From Desulfobacteraceae bacterium (GTDB taxonomy: Bacteria; Desulfobacterota; Desulfobacteria; Desulfobacterales; Desulfosarcinaceae): 64,000 nucleotides of DNA. The stretch is from assembly GCA_013003715.1 (NCBI GenBank), contig JABDIN010000065.1, forward strand, positions 62,001 through 126,000. The letters are read 5' to 3'. A program made the position numbers and the translations under genes. Shown here piece after piece: positions 17,134 through 27,019 of this stretch; the first letter of the stretch is position 1, and each line of letters opens with the position of its first letter. The notes under the pieces are model-generated. The model saw only the letters and a program-made list of their open reading frames with translations. It searched no databases and was not told the DNA's origin.

Positions 17134-19065
17134 ATGGGAAAGATAATCGGAATCGACCTCGGCACCACCAATTCCTGCGTTGCAATTATGGAAGGTGGGG
17201 ATGCGAAAGTAATTACCAATCCCGAAGGCGGCAGAACGACGCCTTCAATTGTCGCGGTTACGGAGGGTGGTGAGCGTGTGGTGGGTCAGGTTGCGAAACG
17301 GCAGGCCATAACAAACCCTGAGAACACGGTATTCGGCGTTAAACGCCTGATCGGTAGAAAATTCGAGTCAAAAGAGGTTCAAAGCGACATCAAGATCCTC
17401 CCTTATAAAATCGAACGTGCGGACAATGGTGATGTTCGAATCAATTTGAGGGGAAAACAATACAGTCCGGCTGAGGTTTCCTCATTTATTCTGTCGAATA
17501 TTAAAAAAACCGCCGAGGAATATCTTGGCGAAACCATTACCGATGCAGTGGTTACCGTACCGGCTTACTTTAACGACAGCCAGCGGCAGGCCACCAAGGA
17601 TGCCGGTAAAATTGCAGGATTGAACGTCCTGAGAATAATAAATGAACCGACTGCGGCGTCCCTGGCATACGGATTGGACAAAAAGAGTGAAGAAAAGATC
17701 GCCGTTTTTGACTTAGGCGGTGGTACCTTCGACATTTCCATCCTGGAAATCGGTGAAGGTGTTTTTGAAGTTAAAGCCACCAATGGCGACACCCACCTGG
17801 GTGGAGAAGATTTTGATCTGCACATTATTGATTTTTTGGCGGATGAATTCAAGAAAGATCAGGGAATTGATATCCGTAGTGACAAAATGGCGCTCCAGCG
17901 GCTTAAAGAGGCGGCTGAAAAAGCCAAGATGGAATTGTCGACCTCAATGGAGACCGACGTCAATTTGCCGTTTATAACCGCAGATGCAAGCGGTCCCAAA
18001 CATCTGAATATCAAGATGACACGATCCAAACTCGAAGGTCTGGTCGCTGACCTGCTGGACAAGCTGGAGAATCCCTGCAGGGTCGCGCTGAAGGATGCCG
18101 GGTTGAGCTCCAATGAGATTAATGAGGTGATTCTGGTGGGCGGTATGACAAGAATGCCCGCGGTTCAGGAAAGAGTAAAGAAGATTTTCAACAAGGAACC
18201 ACACAAAGGTGTGAACCCCGACGAGGTGGTCGCGCTGGGTGCCGCCATCCAGGGTGGCGTTTTAAAAGGTGACGTCAAGGATGTATTGCTCCTGGATGTA
18301 ACCCCCCTGTCCCTGGGGATCGAAACCCTGGGAGGTGTAATGACCAAATTGATTGAAAAAAATACCACCATTCCCTCCCGAAAAAGCCAGGTTTTCTCCA
18401 CAGCCGCCGATAACCAGCCGGCAGTGTCGATTCACGTTCTCCAAGGCGAGAGGGAGATGGCCGCCAACAATAAAACACTGGGAAGATTTGAACTGGTCGG
18501 CATCCCACCGGCACCCAGGGGCATCCCCCAGATCGAGGTTACATTTGATATTGATGCCAATGGTATCGTGAATGTGTCCGCAAAAGATACAGCCACCGGT
18601 AAAGAACAATCTATCCAGCTCACCGCATCCAGCGGCATGACCCAGGAAGAAATAGAGGCGGCGGTCAAAGATGCGGAGATGCATTCCGATGACGACAAGA
18701 AAAAGAAAACTCTGGTGGAGGCGAGAAATCAGGCGGATACGTTGATCTATACCACCGAGAAATCCATCAAGGACCTGGGCGAAAAAGTGGACAGCGAAAC
18801 CAAGACCAAAATCGAAGCCGCCATAGGGCCCTTGAAAAAAGCCATGGAAGGCGACGATGCGGAAGAAATCAAGCGGCTGAGTGAGGAATTGACCCAGGCA
18901 TCGCACAAGCTGGCCGAAGCCATGTACCAGCAGGCGTCTCAAGCCGGCGGCCAACCTGGTGCCGAGGGGGGGGCGGGACCTGAAGCCGATACAGGCGCGG
19001 ATAACCCCGCAGACGAGGATGTTGTCGATGCCGATTTCGAGGAAGTAAAGGAAGATAAGAAATAA
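17134..19065 (+). CDS. dnaK: Molecular chaperone DnaK (Hsp70)
   Basis: 643 residues, the full Hsp70 length. The ATPase domain opens with [16 protein letters not shown] and carries [13 protein letters not shown] (about 193) and [14 protein letters not shown] (about 330). The linker [13 protein letters not shown] precedes the substrate-binding domain with its lid helices. The C-terminus is the Gly/Ala-rich tail ending in [15 protein letters not shown], a typical DnaK end. AAGGAGG lies 7-8 bases before ATG 17134. It forms an operon with grpE and is followed by a strong terminator; dnaJ is not adjacent. Confidence 0.98.
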   Translation: MGKIIGIDLGTTNSCVAIMEGGDAKVITNPEGGRTTPSIVAVTEGGERVVGQVAKRQAITNPENTVFGVKRLIGRKFESKEVQSDIKILPYKIERADNGDVRINLRGKQYSPAEVSSFILSNIKKTAEEYLGETITDAVVTVPAYFNDSQRQATKDAGKIAGLNVLRIINEPTAASLAYGLDKKSEEKIAVFDLGGGTFDISILEIGEGVFEVKATNGDTHLGGEDFDLHIIDFLADEFKKDQGIDIRSDKMALQRLKEAAEKAKMELSTSMETDVNLPFITADASGPKHLNIKMTRSKLEGLVADLLDKLENPCRVALKDAGLSSNEINEVILVGGMTRMPAVQERVKKIFNKEPHKGVNPDEVVALGAAIQGGVLKGDVKDVLLLDVTPLSLGIETLGGVMTKLIEKNTTIPSRKSQVFSTAADNQPAVSIHVLQGEREMAANNKTLGRFELVGIPPAPRGIPQIEVTFDIDANGIVNVSAKDTATGKEQSIQLTASSGMTQEEIEAAVKDAEMHSDDDKKKKTLVEARNQADTLIYTTEKSIKDLGEKVDSETKTKIEAAIGPLKKAMEGDDAEEIKRLSEELTQASHKLAEAMYQQASQAGGQPGAEGGAGPEADTGADNPADEDVVDADFEEVKEDKK

Positions 19066-19093
19066 ACTGTCCTTCCCGCTCTATTTCGTTAAA

Positions 19094-19139
19094 AAAAGGC
19101 CCTGCAGAATTGTTCTGCAGGGCCTTTTCACTTTTTTGC
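19094..19139 (+). terminator. Strong intrinsic terminator after dnaK
   Basis: A perfect 16-bp inverted repeat (AAAAGGCCCTGCAGAA / TTCTGCAGGGCCTTTT) with a 3-base loop, followed by a T-rich tail ending TTTTTT. It lies 28 bases after the dnaK stop. The A-run on its left side could let it work for the opposite strand too. Confidence 0.93.
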
Positions 19140-19188
19140 AGTGATTCAATACGCACCATACCCGAAGCTGGATATCGACGGGCCGTTG

Positions 19189-19533
19189 CTATAGGAGTCC
19201 TCTGGATGCAGCGGCGGTCGTCGCCTGCGTTAATGCGCTGATCGTATCCGTTGCCAGTTCGACTGTTTTGGCAACTTTTTCAATTTTGTCGACCTGGTTT
19301 CGGGTCCGGTTGTTCAAGGCGGCCAGCTTCGTTGACTTCTCCGTAAGCTTTGCGATGTCGGTGTATAATGTATTCATGACGAGGTATGTATCTAAATCCC
19401 GCAGGCATACGGATAGGTCGTCCAGCAGTGTTCGCTCCGTTGTGGTGAGTCCCGGCCCATCCAATGCCTCGGTAACGGCGTCTTCGGCATCGCGAACGAC
19501 TTTGATGGGGTCTGTCTTTTCAGTGTCAGCCAT
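19189..19533 (-). CDS. Hypothetical helical protein (114 aa)
   Basis: 114 residues without signal peptide or membrane segment. The sequence is alpha-helical and rich in T, A, L, D and E, with repeated TxxA patterns near the C-terminus (TDTISALTQATTAAAS). I recognise no family. It starts 19 bases after the stop of a lipoprotein gene in the same direction, so the two are probably an operon and may act together at the envelope; with no signal it should stay in the cytoplasm. A ribosome site (GGAGAT) precedes the ATG. Confidence 0.65.
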   Translation of the reverse strand: MADTEKTDPIKVVRDAEDAVTEALDGPGLTTTERTLLDDLSVCLRDLDTYLVMNTLYTDIAKLTEKSTKLAALNNRTRNQVDKIEKVAKTVELATDTISALTQATTAAASRGLL

Positions 19534-19552
19534 GTTCGATCTCCATTGCGAT

Positions 19553-20515
19553 TTATTTGTTTACGGATTTTCCAACCTTTCGGGCCTTGTCAACTTCATC
19601 CTTCAACGTGTTGATCTCTTCGATGGCGTATTTCAGATCTTTTCGAGTGCGCGTGTTCTCGACAAGTTTACGATGGGCTTTTTTATAGATCCGGGCAGCG
19701 GCAATAACATGGTCCGCGAGTATAATCGTATCTCTTGTCCGTTTCAAGTCTTCATATACGAATGCAATTGTACACACACTCAGTTTTTTATAATGATTGG
19801 CAACCGATCTGAATTCTCTTCCCAAAAAATTTTTCTCGTAATTCAGGAGTGCGGGCTTTAATGCAGTGGTCACTATCCCTTCCACATCAGCCATCAGCTT
19901 ATGAACCAGGGGGTCGGCGGCCTCCACCGTATCCCTCAGTATCGAAACTTGTTTATGGCGCAAATAGATCCCCCCGGCCGATCTGGCGGTCTTGGCAATG
20001 AGTCCCCCTTTTTTTTCGATGGGTTCACGATGTGTGAAAATCTCGTTATATTCATCGGTGGCCTTGTCCAGGGACTTGCCGAGCTTTTCGGTGCTGTCGC
20101 TTAAATCATCTCCGAACTCTTCCGATATCAGGGCGGTCAGCACCTGCGAATATGCGGTCAGCACGGAAAGAGCGGCATCCAATTGTTTGCCGATCTTGTT
20201 GAACCCGGTCTCCAATTCATATGCATGCCCGATCTCCTCCCAGACTTTTATCGCCTCGCCGGTATCCATGCTCCCGTCTTCGCCGGTTTTCCCGAAGCTT
20301 TTATTGCTGATGGCCAATAGTTTGTTGTTGCGCAACAAAACACCGTAGGATTCCGCCAGAGCCCCGGGAAGTGATGTATACTGTTCGCTGGCTTTGGTAA
20401 ATCTTTCAACCTCCCTGACCTGTGATTTGCTCAACACGGCACATCCGTATAGATTGAGGATGAGAAGGAGGACGAGCAGATATTTAGGGTTTATACGTAT
20501 TGAATTCGAGTTCAT
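19553..20515 (-). CDS. Hypothetical lipoprotein (320 aa)
   Basis: Starts MNSNSIRINPKYLLVLLLILNL and has lipobox LYGC at about residue 25, so it is a predicted lipoprotein. A second Met six codons upstream is also possible. The mature part is almost entirely alpha-helical with many charged residues and no recognised domain; stretches such as LSDSTEKLGKSLDKATDEY look like helical bundle or coiled coil. No membrane span beyond the signal. It is followed after 19 bases by the 114-residue protein. Function unknown; a structural or peptidoglycan-associated role would fit but is not shown. Confidence 0.7.
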   Translation of the reverse strand: MNSNSIRINPKYLLVLLLILNLYGCAVLSKSQVREVERFTKASEQYTSLPGALAESYGVLLRNNKLLAISNKSFGKTGEDGSMDTGEAIKVWEEIGHAYELETGFNKIGKQLDAALSVLTAYSQVLTALISEEFGDDLSDSTEKLGKSLDKATDEYNEIFTHREPIEKKGGLIAKTARSAGGIYLRHKQVSILRDTVEAADPLVHKLMADVEGIVTTALKPALLNYEKNFLGREFRSVANHYKKLSVCTIAFVYEDLKRTRDTIILADHVIAAARIYKKAHRKLVENTRTRKDLKYAIEEINTLKDEVDKARKVGKSVNK

Positions 20516-20660
20516 GCTTCTCCTTTTTTTCAACCGCCTATTGTGAAAAATGCATCTATAAAAATCATGAGTGTAGTCTTGTATATCGCTTCAGTTCCGA
20601 ATCCAGGGCTCGAACAGCCTTCCACTACCGGTCGTTGTCATTTGGAACCCGATATGCTCA

Positions 20661-22376
20661 TTACATCCTCCCAGACCGGAATATGGAGATGATCAGCCAT
20701 ATGCCGAGGATCGTGGCGATGGTGTAGCCGGTGAGTCCAAGGAGGCCGGGCAGGGAGATGCTCTCGAAAATCCATAATTTCATGTCCGCTTTCATGACAT
20801 GGTTGGAGGTGTTGAGAATCAGTGCTCCGGCAATGGTGGAGGCTGAAATAATGATGCCCACGATCAACCGGTTGATACCTTTTTCGAACTTTTTCTCCAC
20901 GTTTTCGAAACCACCATGGCGAATCTCCACACGGTGGCGGCCGCCGGCGGTGCGCTTCAGTATGTCATGCACGAGCTTTGGAAATGTTTTCATTCGAAGA
21001 CCGAAACTGCGGGCTTCACTGCCGATGCTGCGATAAATTTTCTGGGCTTCGTATCCCTGTTTCAATAATTTTTGGGCATACGGCCGGGTGACTTCCAGGA
21101 GACCCGCATCGCTGCCGAGTATTTTGCCCAGGGCCTCGGTCTGGATGAACGTCTTCAGCAGCAGCAGGATATTGCGGGGGAGATGGAGTTTGTATTTATA
21201 GATGAGCTGCATGATTTGTTCATAAACATCCTTGACGGAAATGGTTTGAAGACTTCGGCCGTAAAATGGCTCACTGATGTCCTTCAAATCGGCTCTGAAA
21301 TTCATCAGATCCATCCGGTCTTCATCCAGGATGCCGGCATCCTGCAGGGCATCGATGACCATCGTGTAGTCATGTTCGGCGAATCCAAGGAAGAGATAGG
21401 CGATCTGTCTCATCGCCTCTTCGTCCAGATACCCGGTAATGCCGAAATCCACCAGCGCCACTTGCCCGCTTTCGGTCACGATGGTATTCGCCGGGTGCGG
21501 GTCGGCATGGAAGAAGCCGAACTCCATGAGCTGGCGGGAAAAAGATCTCAACCCGATCATCGCAATCTCTTTGGGATCGATGTCAAGGGCACGGATTTTC
21601 TCTACTTCATCCATTTTGACGCCGGAAATGAAATCCATGGTCAGAATTGATTTTGTCGTAAATTCCCAATACACTTTTGGAATACGGATTTCATCCACAT
21701 CGTCAAAATTGGCCGTAAACCGTTCAATGTTCCCTGCCTCGGTGAGCATGTCGAGTTCTCTGAAGATGGTCCGCTCAAACTCTTTAACGATATTCATGGC
21801 ACCGATCATCCTTCCGAATTCAAAGGCTTTTTCGATCTTCTCGGCAAAATAATACATGAGACGGATATCATCCTGAATGGTTTTCACGATCCCGGGGCGT
21901 ATGATCTTGACGGCGACGGTCTCTCCGGTGAAGAGTTCCGCCTTGTGCACCTGCGCCACTGAAGCTGCGGCCATCGCTTCTTGAGAAAATGTATAATATG
22001 CCTCGTCAATGGTCATCTTCAGCTCTTTCTCGATCTGGGGGCGGATGACATTGAGAGGCAGCGGTTCCACCTGGTCCTGGAGCTTTTTCAGTTCTTCGAT
22101 ATATTCAGCGGGTAAAACATCAGCCCGGATACTCATGAGCTGGCCCAGTTTGATGAAACTCGGCCCTAACTCTTCCAATGCCAGACGCAGGCGTTGTGCG
22201 GAAGGGTAGCCTGATTTTGTGTCCGCTGGTACAGAGCGTCGTGTTTTCCTGCCGGTTTTCGTGCGGCCCATCATCCGTTCCGCGACATTGCCCAGACCAT
22301 GGCGGATCAGAACTCTCGTGATTTTTGAAATTCTGCCGATTCCTCTGATTCGCGCCATCTTGCTTAAAGCGGACAT
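20661..22376 (-). CDS. ABC1/AarF/UbiB-family atypical kinase
   Basis: 571 residues. It has the UbiB motif KLGQLMSIRADVLP (about 77-90), the A-rich nucleotide loop AAASVAQVH (about 135), EFERTIFRELDM, HADPHPAN (about 292) and the metal-binding DFG-type VDFGITGYL. Two hydrophobic helices at the C-terminus (about 515-565) anchor it to the membrane, as in UbiB. Family members are unorthodox kinases/ATPases that support ubiquinone or lipid homeostasis. In an anaerobe the partner quinone would more likely be menaquinone. It is a single gene, transcribed divergently from the hutC-like gene. Confidence 0.9.
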   Translation of the reverse strand: MSALSKMARIRGIGRISKITRVLIRHGLGNVAERMMGRTKTGRKTRRSVPADTKSGYPSAQRLRLALEELGPSFIKLGQLMSIRADVLPAEYIEELKKLQDQVEPLPLNVIRPQIEKELKMTIDEAYYTFSQEAMAAASVAQVHKAELFTGETVAVKIIRPGIVKTIQDDIRLMYYFAEKIEKAFEFGRMIGAMNIVKEFERTIFRELDMLTEAGNIERFTANFDDVDEIRIPKVYWEFTTKSILTMDFISGVKMDEVEKIRALDIDPKEIAMIGLRSFSRQLMEFGFFHADPHPANTIVTESGQVALVDFGITGYLDEEAMRQIAYLFLGFAEHDYTMVIDALQDAGILDEDRMDLMNFRADLKDISEPFYGRSLQTISVKDVYEQIMQLIYKYKLHLPRNILLLLKTFIQTEALGKILGSDAGLLEVTRPYAQKLLKQGYEAQKIYRSIGSEARSFGLRMKTFPKLVHDILKRTAGGRHRVEIRHGGFENVEKKFEKGINRLIVGIIISASTIAGALILNTSNHVMKADMKLWIFESISLPGLLGLTGYTIATILGIWLIISIFRSGRM

Positions 22377-22515
22377 GATTGGTATTTTCCTGTTATTTGC
22401 TGAAGGTTATGGGCTGCCGCCGGATGACGATATGGCGTGGGGATCGGTCAACATCAATTTGTAATTCATAACAGATTATTCGTGGAATATCAAAATTTCA
22501 AATATGAAAGCACAA

Positions 22516-22544
22516 TTGACATAATTCCAAATATTCCGTAACTT
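22516..22544 (+). promoter_or_regulatory. Possible promoter for the hutC-like gene
   Basis: A consensus TTGACA (22516-22521) is followed after 17 bases by TAACTT (22539-22544). A second TTGACA starts at 22543 but lacks a good -10. It lies in the divergent gap between the UbiB-like gene and the GntR gene. No palindrome like the known HutC operators is apparent. Confidence 0.4.
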
Positions 22545-22637
22545 GACAGACACTCGGTATCCACATTAGCCCGTTAATGCTTTTTTCAACGTGAAATTAC
22601 ACCACTGCCCGGATATTGGCAATGGTTGAGAATCTAA

Positions 22638-23408
22638 ATGCATAAGAATCAATACCATATGGGTGCCAATCAAAGTCCCGTACCACTTTACCAGCAAGTC
22701 AAAAATTATATTGAATCGCGGATTCAGGAGGGGACCTTTCGGCCTGATGAACGTATCCCCTCTGAAAACGAATTGGTGGCATTACTCGGGATTTCAAGGA
22801 TGACCATCAATCGGGCGCTCCGTGAACTCACGGCGGACGGCAAACTCGTTCGCACCCAGGGTGTCGGTACTTTCGTCGCCAGGCCCAAAGCCCAGAGTGC
22901 TTTGGTGGATATTAAAAGCATCGCCCAGGAGATCCGGGAAAGGGGCGGGCGGCATAGTTGCAGGGTTTTCCTGTTGCGGGAAGAAACCGCCGAGCCTGAT
23001 ATGGCGGCTGCCATGGGGCTGGACCAGGGTGCCCGGGTATTCCATTCTATCCTGGTGCACCGGGACGGTGATGTGGCCATGCAACTCGCCGAGCGATTCG
23101 TGAATCCGAAGCTTGCACCGGATTATCTGAAACAGGATTTTACGCGCATTACGCCGGCTGAGTATCTTCTGGCGGTGGCACCGGTATCCGAAGCCGAGCA
23201 TGTGATAGAAGCCGTATTGCCGGATGACCAGGCCCGGCAATTGCTGGCCATTGGTAAATACGAACCCTGTCTGGTACTGTATCGAAAAATATGGGCGGGC
23301 AATTGCCTGGCCACCAGCAACCGTTTTGTATATCCCGGATCACGCTACCGGATCGGTGGCCGATTTTCACCCGCTACTGTCACTCCGGACCCGGCAACCA
23401 TCGGGTGA
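22638..23408 (+). CDS. hutC: GntR-family regulator of the HutC type (UTRA domain)
   Basis: 256 residues. The N-terminal winged helix is typical GntR (PLYQQVKNYIESRI, RIPSENELVALLGISRMTINRAL, VGTFVARPK; residues about 15-85). The rest is a UTRA ligand-binding domain with HutC-like blocks: QSALVDIKSIAQEI, RVFHSILVH, ERFVNPKLAPDYLKQDF, TPAEYLLAVAP and the end PGSRYRIGGRF. HutC represses histidine utilisation genes and responds to urocanate. No hut gene is adjacent, so its target here is uncertain; the following acyl-CoA dehydrogenase could be one. The subfamily call is based on the match of these blocks. Confidence 0.83.
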   Translation: MHKNQYHMGANQSPVPLYQQVKNYIESRIQEGTFRPDERIPSENELVALLGISRMTINRALRELTADGKLVRTQGVGTFVARPKAQSALVDIKSIAQEIRERGGRHSCRVFLLREETAEPDMAAAMGLDQGARVFHSILVHRDGDVAMQLAERFVNPKLAPDYLKQDFTRITPAEYLLAVAPVSEAEHVIEAVLPDDQARQLLAIGKYEPCLVLYRKIWAGNCLATSNRFVYPGSRYRIGGRFSPATVTPDPATIG

Positions 23409-23519
23409 CAGATTTGATTACGCGCCTTGGCGGGCGGAGGGTTTGTGAAGTGGGATAATGCGACAGCACCGTAGATTCAATCGTCATGTTCTGTAAACGC
23501 CTTACATCAAGGAGGGAAA

Positions 23520-24671
23520 ATGGATTTTCATCTTTCCACTGAACAGGAAATTCTCCGTGATTCCGTTCGGAGTTTCGCGGAGGCGGAAATTAAACACAAG
23601 GCGTCGGAATTGGATAAGAATGAAGAGTTTTCCTACGACACCATGCAAAAAATGGCCGAGTTGGGTCTTTTTGGTGTTTTTGTCTCCGAGAAATACGGGG
23701 GCCAGGGGATGGACTATCAATCGTATATTATCGCGGTCGAGGAACTGGCCCGTGTGGATGGTTCACATGCAGCGACGGTGGCGGCGGAGAATTCACTGGG
23801 GATCGGGCCGATATATTATTTCGGCAGCGAGGAACAGAAGCGTCTATACCTTCCGAAACTTTGCATAGGGGAGACCCTGTGGGGATTCGGATTGACCGAA
23901 GCCAATGCCGGTTCGGATGCGGCCAACTCAAAAACAACGGCTGTGCTGGATGGAAACCAATGGGTCATAAACGGCAGTAAAATTTTTATCACCAATGCAT
24001 CCACCGACATCAGTGCGGGCGTGACGGTGCTGTGCAGAACCGGCACACGGGAGGACGGCCGGCCCGAACTCTCCTGTATACTTGTGGAGACCGGCACACC
24101 GGGATACAAAGCCAGCCCGATGCATGGCAAGATGATGTGGCGTTCATCCAACACTAGTGAATTGTATTTCGAGGATTGCCGGGTACCGGCGGAAAACCTT
24201 CTGGGACCCCGCGGCAACGGATTTCATCAAATGATGGAGACACTGGACGGCGGGCGGTTATCCATTGCGGCAATGGGCCTGGGCGGTGCCCAGGGATGTT
24301 ATGAAATGGCCCTGAAATACAGCCGTGAAAGAGAACAATTCAACCGGCCCATCTCCCGGTTTCAGGTCAACGCCTTCAAGCTGGCTGACATGGCACTGGA
24401 GATTGAAACGGCGCGTCTCTTGTTGTATAAAGCCTGCTGGCTGAGGGATAGTGGCCTCTCATTTTCAAAAATAGCCGCCATGGCCAAATTGCATTGTTCA
24501 GAGGTGATGCACAATTGCGCCAATCATGCGGTTCAGCTCCATGGCGGGTATGGATTAATGCAGGAGTTCGATGTGGAGCGGTTCTACAGAGACCAGAAAC
24601 TACTGGAAATCGGTGAGGGTACCTCAGAAGTACAACGGTTGGTAATTGCCCGGCATATCGGCGCGCTCTGA
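23520..24671 (+). CDS. Acyl-CoA dehydrogenase
   Basis: 383 residues, the normal length for soluble acyl-CoA dehydrogenases, FAD enzymes that make the 2,3-enoyl-CoA. Visible are the FAD/substrate pattern FGLTEANAGSDAAN (about 125), the signature MHGKMMWRSSNTSELYFEDCRVP and the C-terminal LHGGYGLMQEFDVERFYRDQKLLEIGEGTSE block. The Glu of the EGTSE motif is the catalytic base in short-chain and glutaryl-type members. A strong AAGGAGG precedes the ATG. It lies between a HutC-like regulator and an XRE-cupin regulator, with no electron-transfer flavoprotein genes next to it. Chain specificity is not readable. Confidence 0.93.
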   Translation: MDFHLSTEQEILRDSVRSFAEAEIKHKASELDKNEEFSYDTMQKMAELGLFGVFVSEKYGGQGMDYQSYIIAVEELARVDGSHAATVAAENSLGIGPIYYFGSEEQKRLYLPKLCIGETLWGFGLTEANAGSDAANSKTTAVLDGNQWVINGSKIFITNASTDISAGVTVLCRTGTREDGRPELSCILVETGTPGYKASPMHGKMMWRSSNTSELYFEDCRVPAENLLGPRGNGFHQMMETLDGGRLSIAAMGLGGAQGCYEMALKYSREREQFNRPISRFQVNAFKLADMALEIETARLLLYKACWLRDSGLSFSKIAAMAKLHCSEVMHNCANHAVQLHGGYGLMQEFDVERFYRDQKLLEIGEGTSEVQRLVIARHIGAL

Positions 24672-24698
24672 AAGAGAATATCAAAAGGAGGTAAATCA

Positions 24699-25337
24699 AT
24701 GGACAACAAAAACGGAATCCCCCATATAAATGTGGATTATTTTGAGGATTTGACCGGTACCATAAAACCATCGCCTGCTGAAAATATCGAGGAGATCGGT
24801 GACCGGATTCAAAGCATCCGGAGAGAAAAGGGTTTGAGCCTGCCGGAATTGTCGAATCTGACCGGGTTTGATGTCGAAATGTTATCGAATATCGAGTCCA
24901 ATAAGATCCAGCCTCAGCTTGGCGCCCTGATAAAACTGTCAAAGGCACTGGATAGTGCTTTCGGGCGGATTGTCTCCGGTCAGGCGGATAAAATATACTC
25001 CATAACCCGAAAAGGCGAACAACACATCATCTCCCGTTCAACCTCCGATCAAGGGGATAAGCAGGTATACACCTACATGAGCCTTGCTCCGGATGTCAAG
25101 GGCCGGCATATGGAAGCACTCATGGTTCGGCTGGATGAAAACCCGGATAAAGAGATGTCCGTGCATGAAGGCGAGGAGTTTATCTACGTTCTCAATGGTA
25201 CGGCGACTTGTGTGATAGGTGCGGATTCATTTGAATTAAATTCCGGGGACTCCGTATATTACTTGTCGACCACACCGCATTCAATTTCCGCAAAAAAAGG
25301 TTCGGCTTCGATCCTGGCGGTCCTTTATGAAGGATAG
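24699..25337 (+). CDS. XRE-family regulator with C-terminal cupin
   Basis: 212 residues. A helix-turn-helix of the XRE type spans about 30-85 (IGDRIQSIRREKGLSLPELSNLTGF...LSNIESNKIQPQL). A cupin domain follows (about 125-205) with the VHEGEEFIYVLNGTA and ELNSGDSVYYLSTTPHSI motifs that hold a small-molecule or metal site. This architecture is common in regulators of amino-acid, polyamine or fatty-acid metabolism. It follows the acyl-CoA dehydrogenase by 27 bases with an AAGGAGG ribosome site, so both are likely one operon. Its 3' end overlaps the convergent ABC permease gene by 13 bases. Confidence 0.88.
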   Translation: MDNKNGIPHINVDYFEDLTGTIKPSPAENIEEIGDRIQSIRREKGLSLPELSNLTGFDVEMLSNIESNKIQPQLGALIKLSKALDSAFGRIVSGQADKIYSITRKGEQHIISRSTSDQGDKQVYTYMSLAPDVKGRHMEALMVRLDENPDKEMSVHEGEEFIYVLNGTATCVIGADSFELNSGDSVYYLSTTPHSISAKKGSASILAVLYEG

Positions 25338-27019
25338 GAGACGGCAAGCCGTTTCTCACCGAATCGCATCGGCACCAGTATGGCGGTCATATTGATCAGA
25401 AAGGCGAGGGAGAATGAACCGATATTCCACGCCTTCTGAGCACCGCCCAGCGCGTGATGCCTTATGTCCGCCATAAAGATATTATATACCGGTCCTGCTT
25501 CCAGCAGCAGGACCGCCGTAATCAGACCGGCGCTCAATGTCATAAATACCAGCCCGCCGTAGCTGGTGAGGGATTGGGCGGGATTCTCCGATTTGAAATT
25601 CGGATAAGCCGCCCCCAGTCCAATGCTCAATGCCACCACCGCCGGTACCATAAAAAAGATGGTCACCACCGACAACACCATCATAAACGGTGTTACTTTC
25701 AGCAAGATATTCGTCGTTACGATCAGGATTTCCGTTAAAACAAGCAACGGGGTGAAATAGATTACAAACTTCACCCACATATACTGGCGAAGGGTTATCG
25801 GTGAAGACCTGACAATCCAGAATGCCTCGTTTTCATTGCTGATCGCCGGATAAGCAAAACGACCCGCGATGGCCGTCAGCACAAATGCCGCCAGCCCCAC
25901 GTTTAAAAACGAGAGCAGGTTTTGCATATACAAGGTCCCGATGGGTGATTTTTCCACGGGCAGCACTTTAAAGTTATAGATGTATATAATGATCAGCGCC
26001 CCGATGAGAAAAATTTGGGACCATTGGGTCTGATCCCTGATGAAGGTCTTGATTTCCTTGAATACAAATGCCCGGATCGGAGTGGATGACGTGTATCGGA
26101 GTAGTATACCGGAGTTCTTGAATTTGAACAGACGGGGATTGGCGGACTGGGATTTTGAAAATCCGCGATAGTACAGGAAACGCGCCGTGACCAGGTTGGC
26201 AAACACCAAAAACCCGGCGAATGTGAACAGCAGGCCCAAGTGGATCAACGCACCGGCCGGATTTCCGTTGAGGGATGCCTTCAACGCATCAAAGGCCCAT
26301 GTACTCGGAATGAATGGTGATGTGGGTGTCTGCATGGCTTGAAAATAAGTCAGGACGGTGACAAAGACATCCGGGTCCACCAGGCGCTCGGGTCTGAGCA
26401 TTCGAAAAGCCAGAAACAAAACAATAAATACGCACAGACCCAATAGAACGAATAAACTACGGATACGATTGGCCGGAATGATAATCACGGCCAACATCAC
26501 CACCAGGGCGCTGATGCCGGAGGCGATGATGGACAGGAAACCTAGTATCAGCATCAATTGGGCATAATATGAATACCCGCTGTTGAAAACGATGCCGTAA
26601 GATATAAAAAACGGGAGTGAGTAGACGATGACCATCCAGGCGCTGTCCATTGTGCTTTCGATCCATCGTGCAAAAAAGAGTTGGTCGCTCGGCACGGGCA
26701 TGGCGTGAACCAGGTGTAAATCCTTGCTTAAATAGAGTTTTGACAGCGCTGTCAGGATGCTGCTGAATATCAGCATGGAAAAAAGCGTGACCAGTATCAT
26801 GGAAAACAATTTATATAAGAGCAGTTCTCCCAGTGTTTCGATACTGTTGAAATAGCGGAGTGCGCGGAGGGAAATCATGAATAATCCTCCCCAGAACAGT
26901 CCGCCGATGGCGCCGATGATCCCCAGTTTGAACAGCCGCGGCCAGAATCCGGATCGCTGTTGTGTCAATCGCCGCAACGAATAGATCCGCGGTCTTATCA
27001 ATGTGAAAAAAGAGATCAT
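25325..27019 (-). CDS. ABC exporter membrane protein
   Basis: 564 residues with about a dozen hydrophobic segments: near 30-55, 70-95, 125-160, 165-190, 195-215, 260-280, 340-355, 375-395, 415-480, 490-515 and 530-550. It resembles the large 'putative ABC exporter' permeases that pair with single-domain ATPases. Its ATG overlaps the stop of the ATPase gene by 4 bases (ATGA), a sign of coupling. The substrate is unknown; the transglutaminase-like protein encoded upstream in the same operon hints at a surface- or peptide-related cargo, which is inference. Confidence 0.82.
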   Translation of the reverse strand: MISFFTLIRPRIYSLRRLTQQRSGFWPRLFKLGIIGAIGGLFWGGLFMISLRALRYFNSIETLGELLLYKLFSMILVTLFSMLIFSSILTALSKLYLSKDLHLVHAMPVPSDQLFFARWIESTMDSAWMVIVYSLPFFISYGIVFNSGYSYYAQLMLILGFLSIIASGISALVVMLAVIIIPANRIRSLFVLLGLCVFIVLFLAFRMLRPERLVDPDVFVTVLTYFQAMQTPTSPFIPSTWAFDALKASLNGNPAGALIHLGLLFTFAGFLVFANLVTARFLYYRGFSKSQSANPRLFKFKNSGILLRYTSSTPIRAFVFKEIKTFIRDQTQWSQIFLIGALIIIYIYNFKVLPVEKSPIGTLYMQNLLSFLNVGLAAFVLTAIAGRFAYPAISNENEAFWIVRSSPITLRQYMWVKFVIYFTPLLVLTEILIVTTNILLKVTPFMMVLSVVTIFFMVPAVVALSIGLGAAYPNFKSENPAQSLTSYGGLVFMTLSAGLITAVLLLEAGPVYNIFMADIRHHALGGAQKAWNIGSFSLAFLINMTAILVPMRFGEKRLAVSYPS

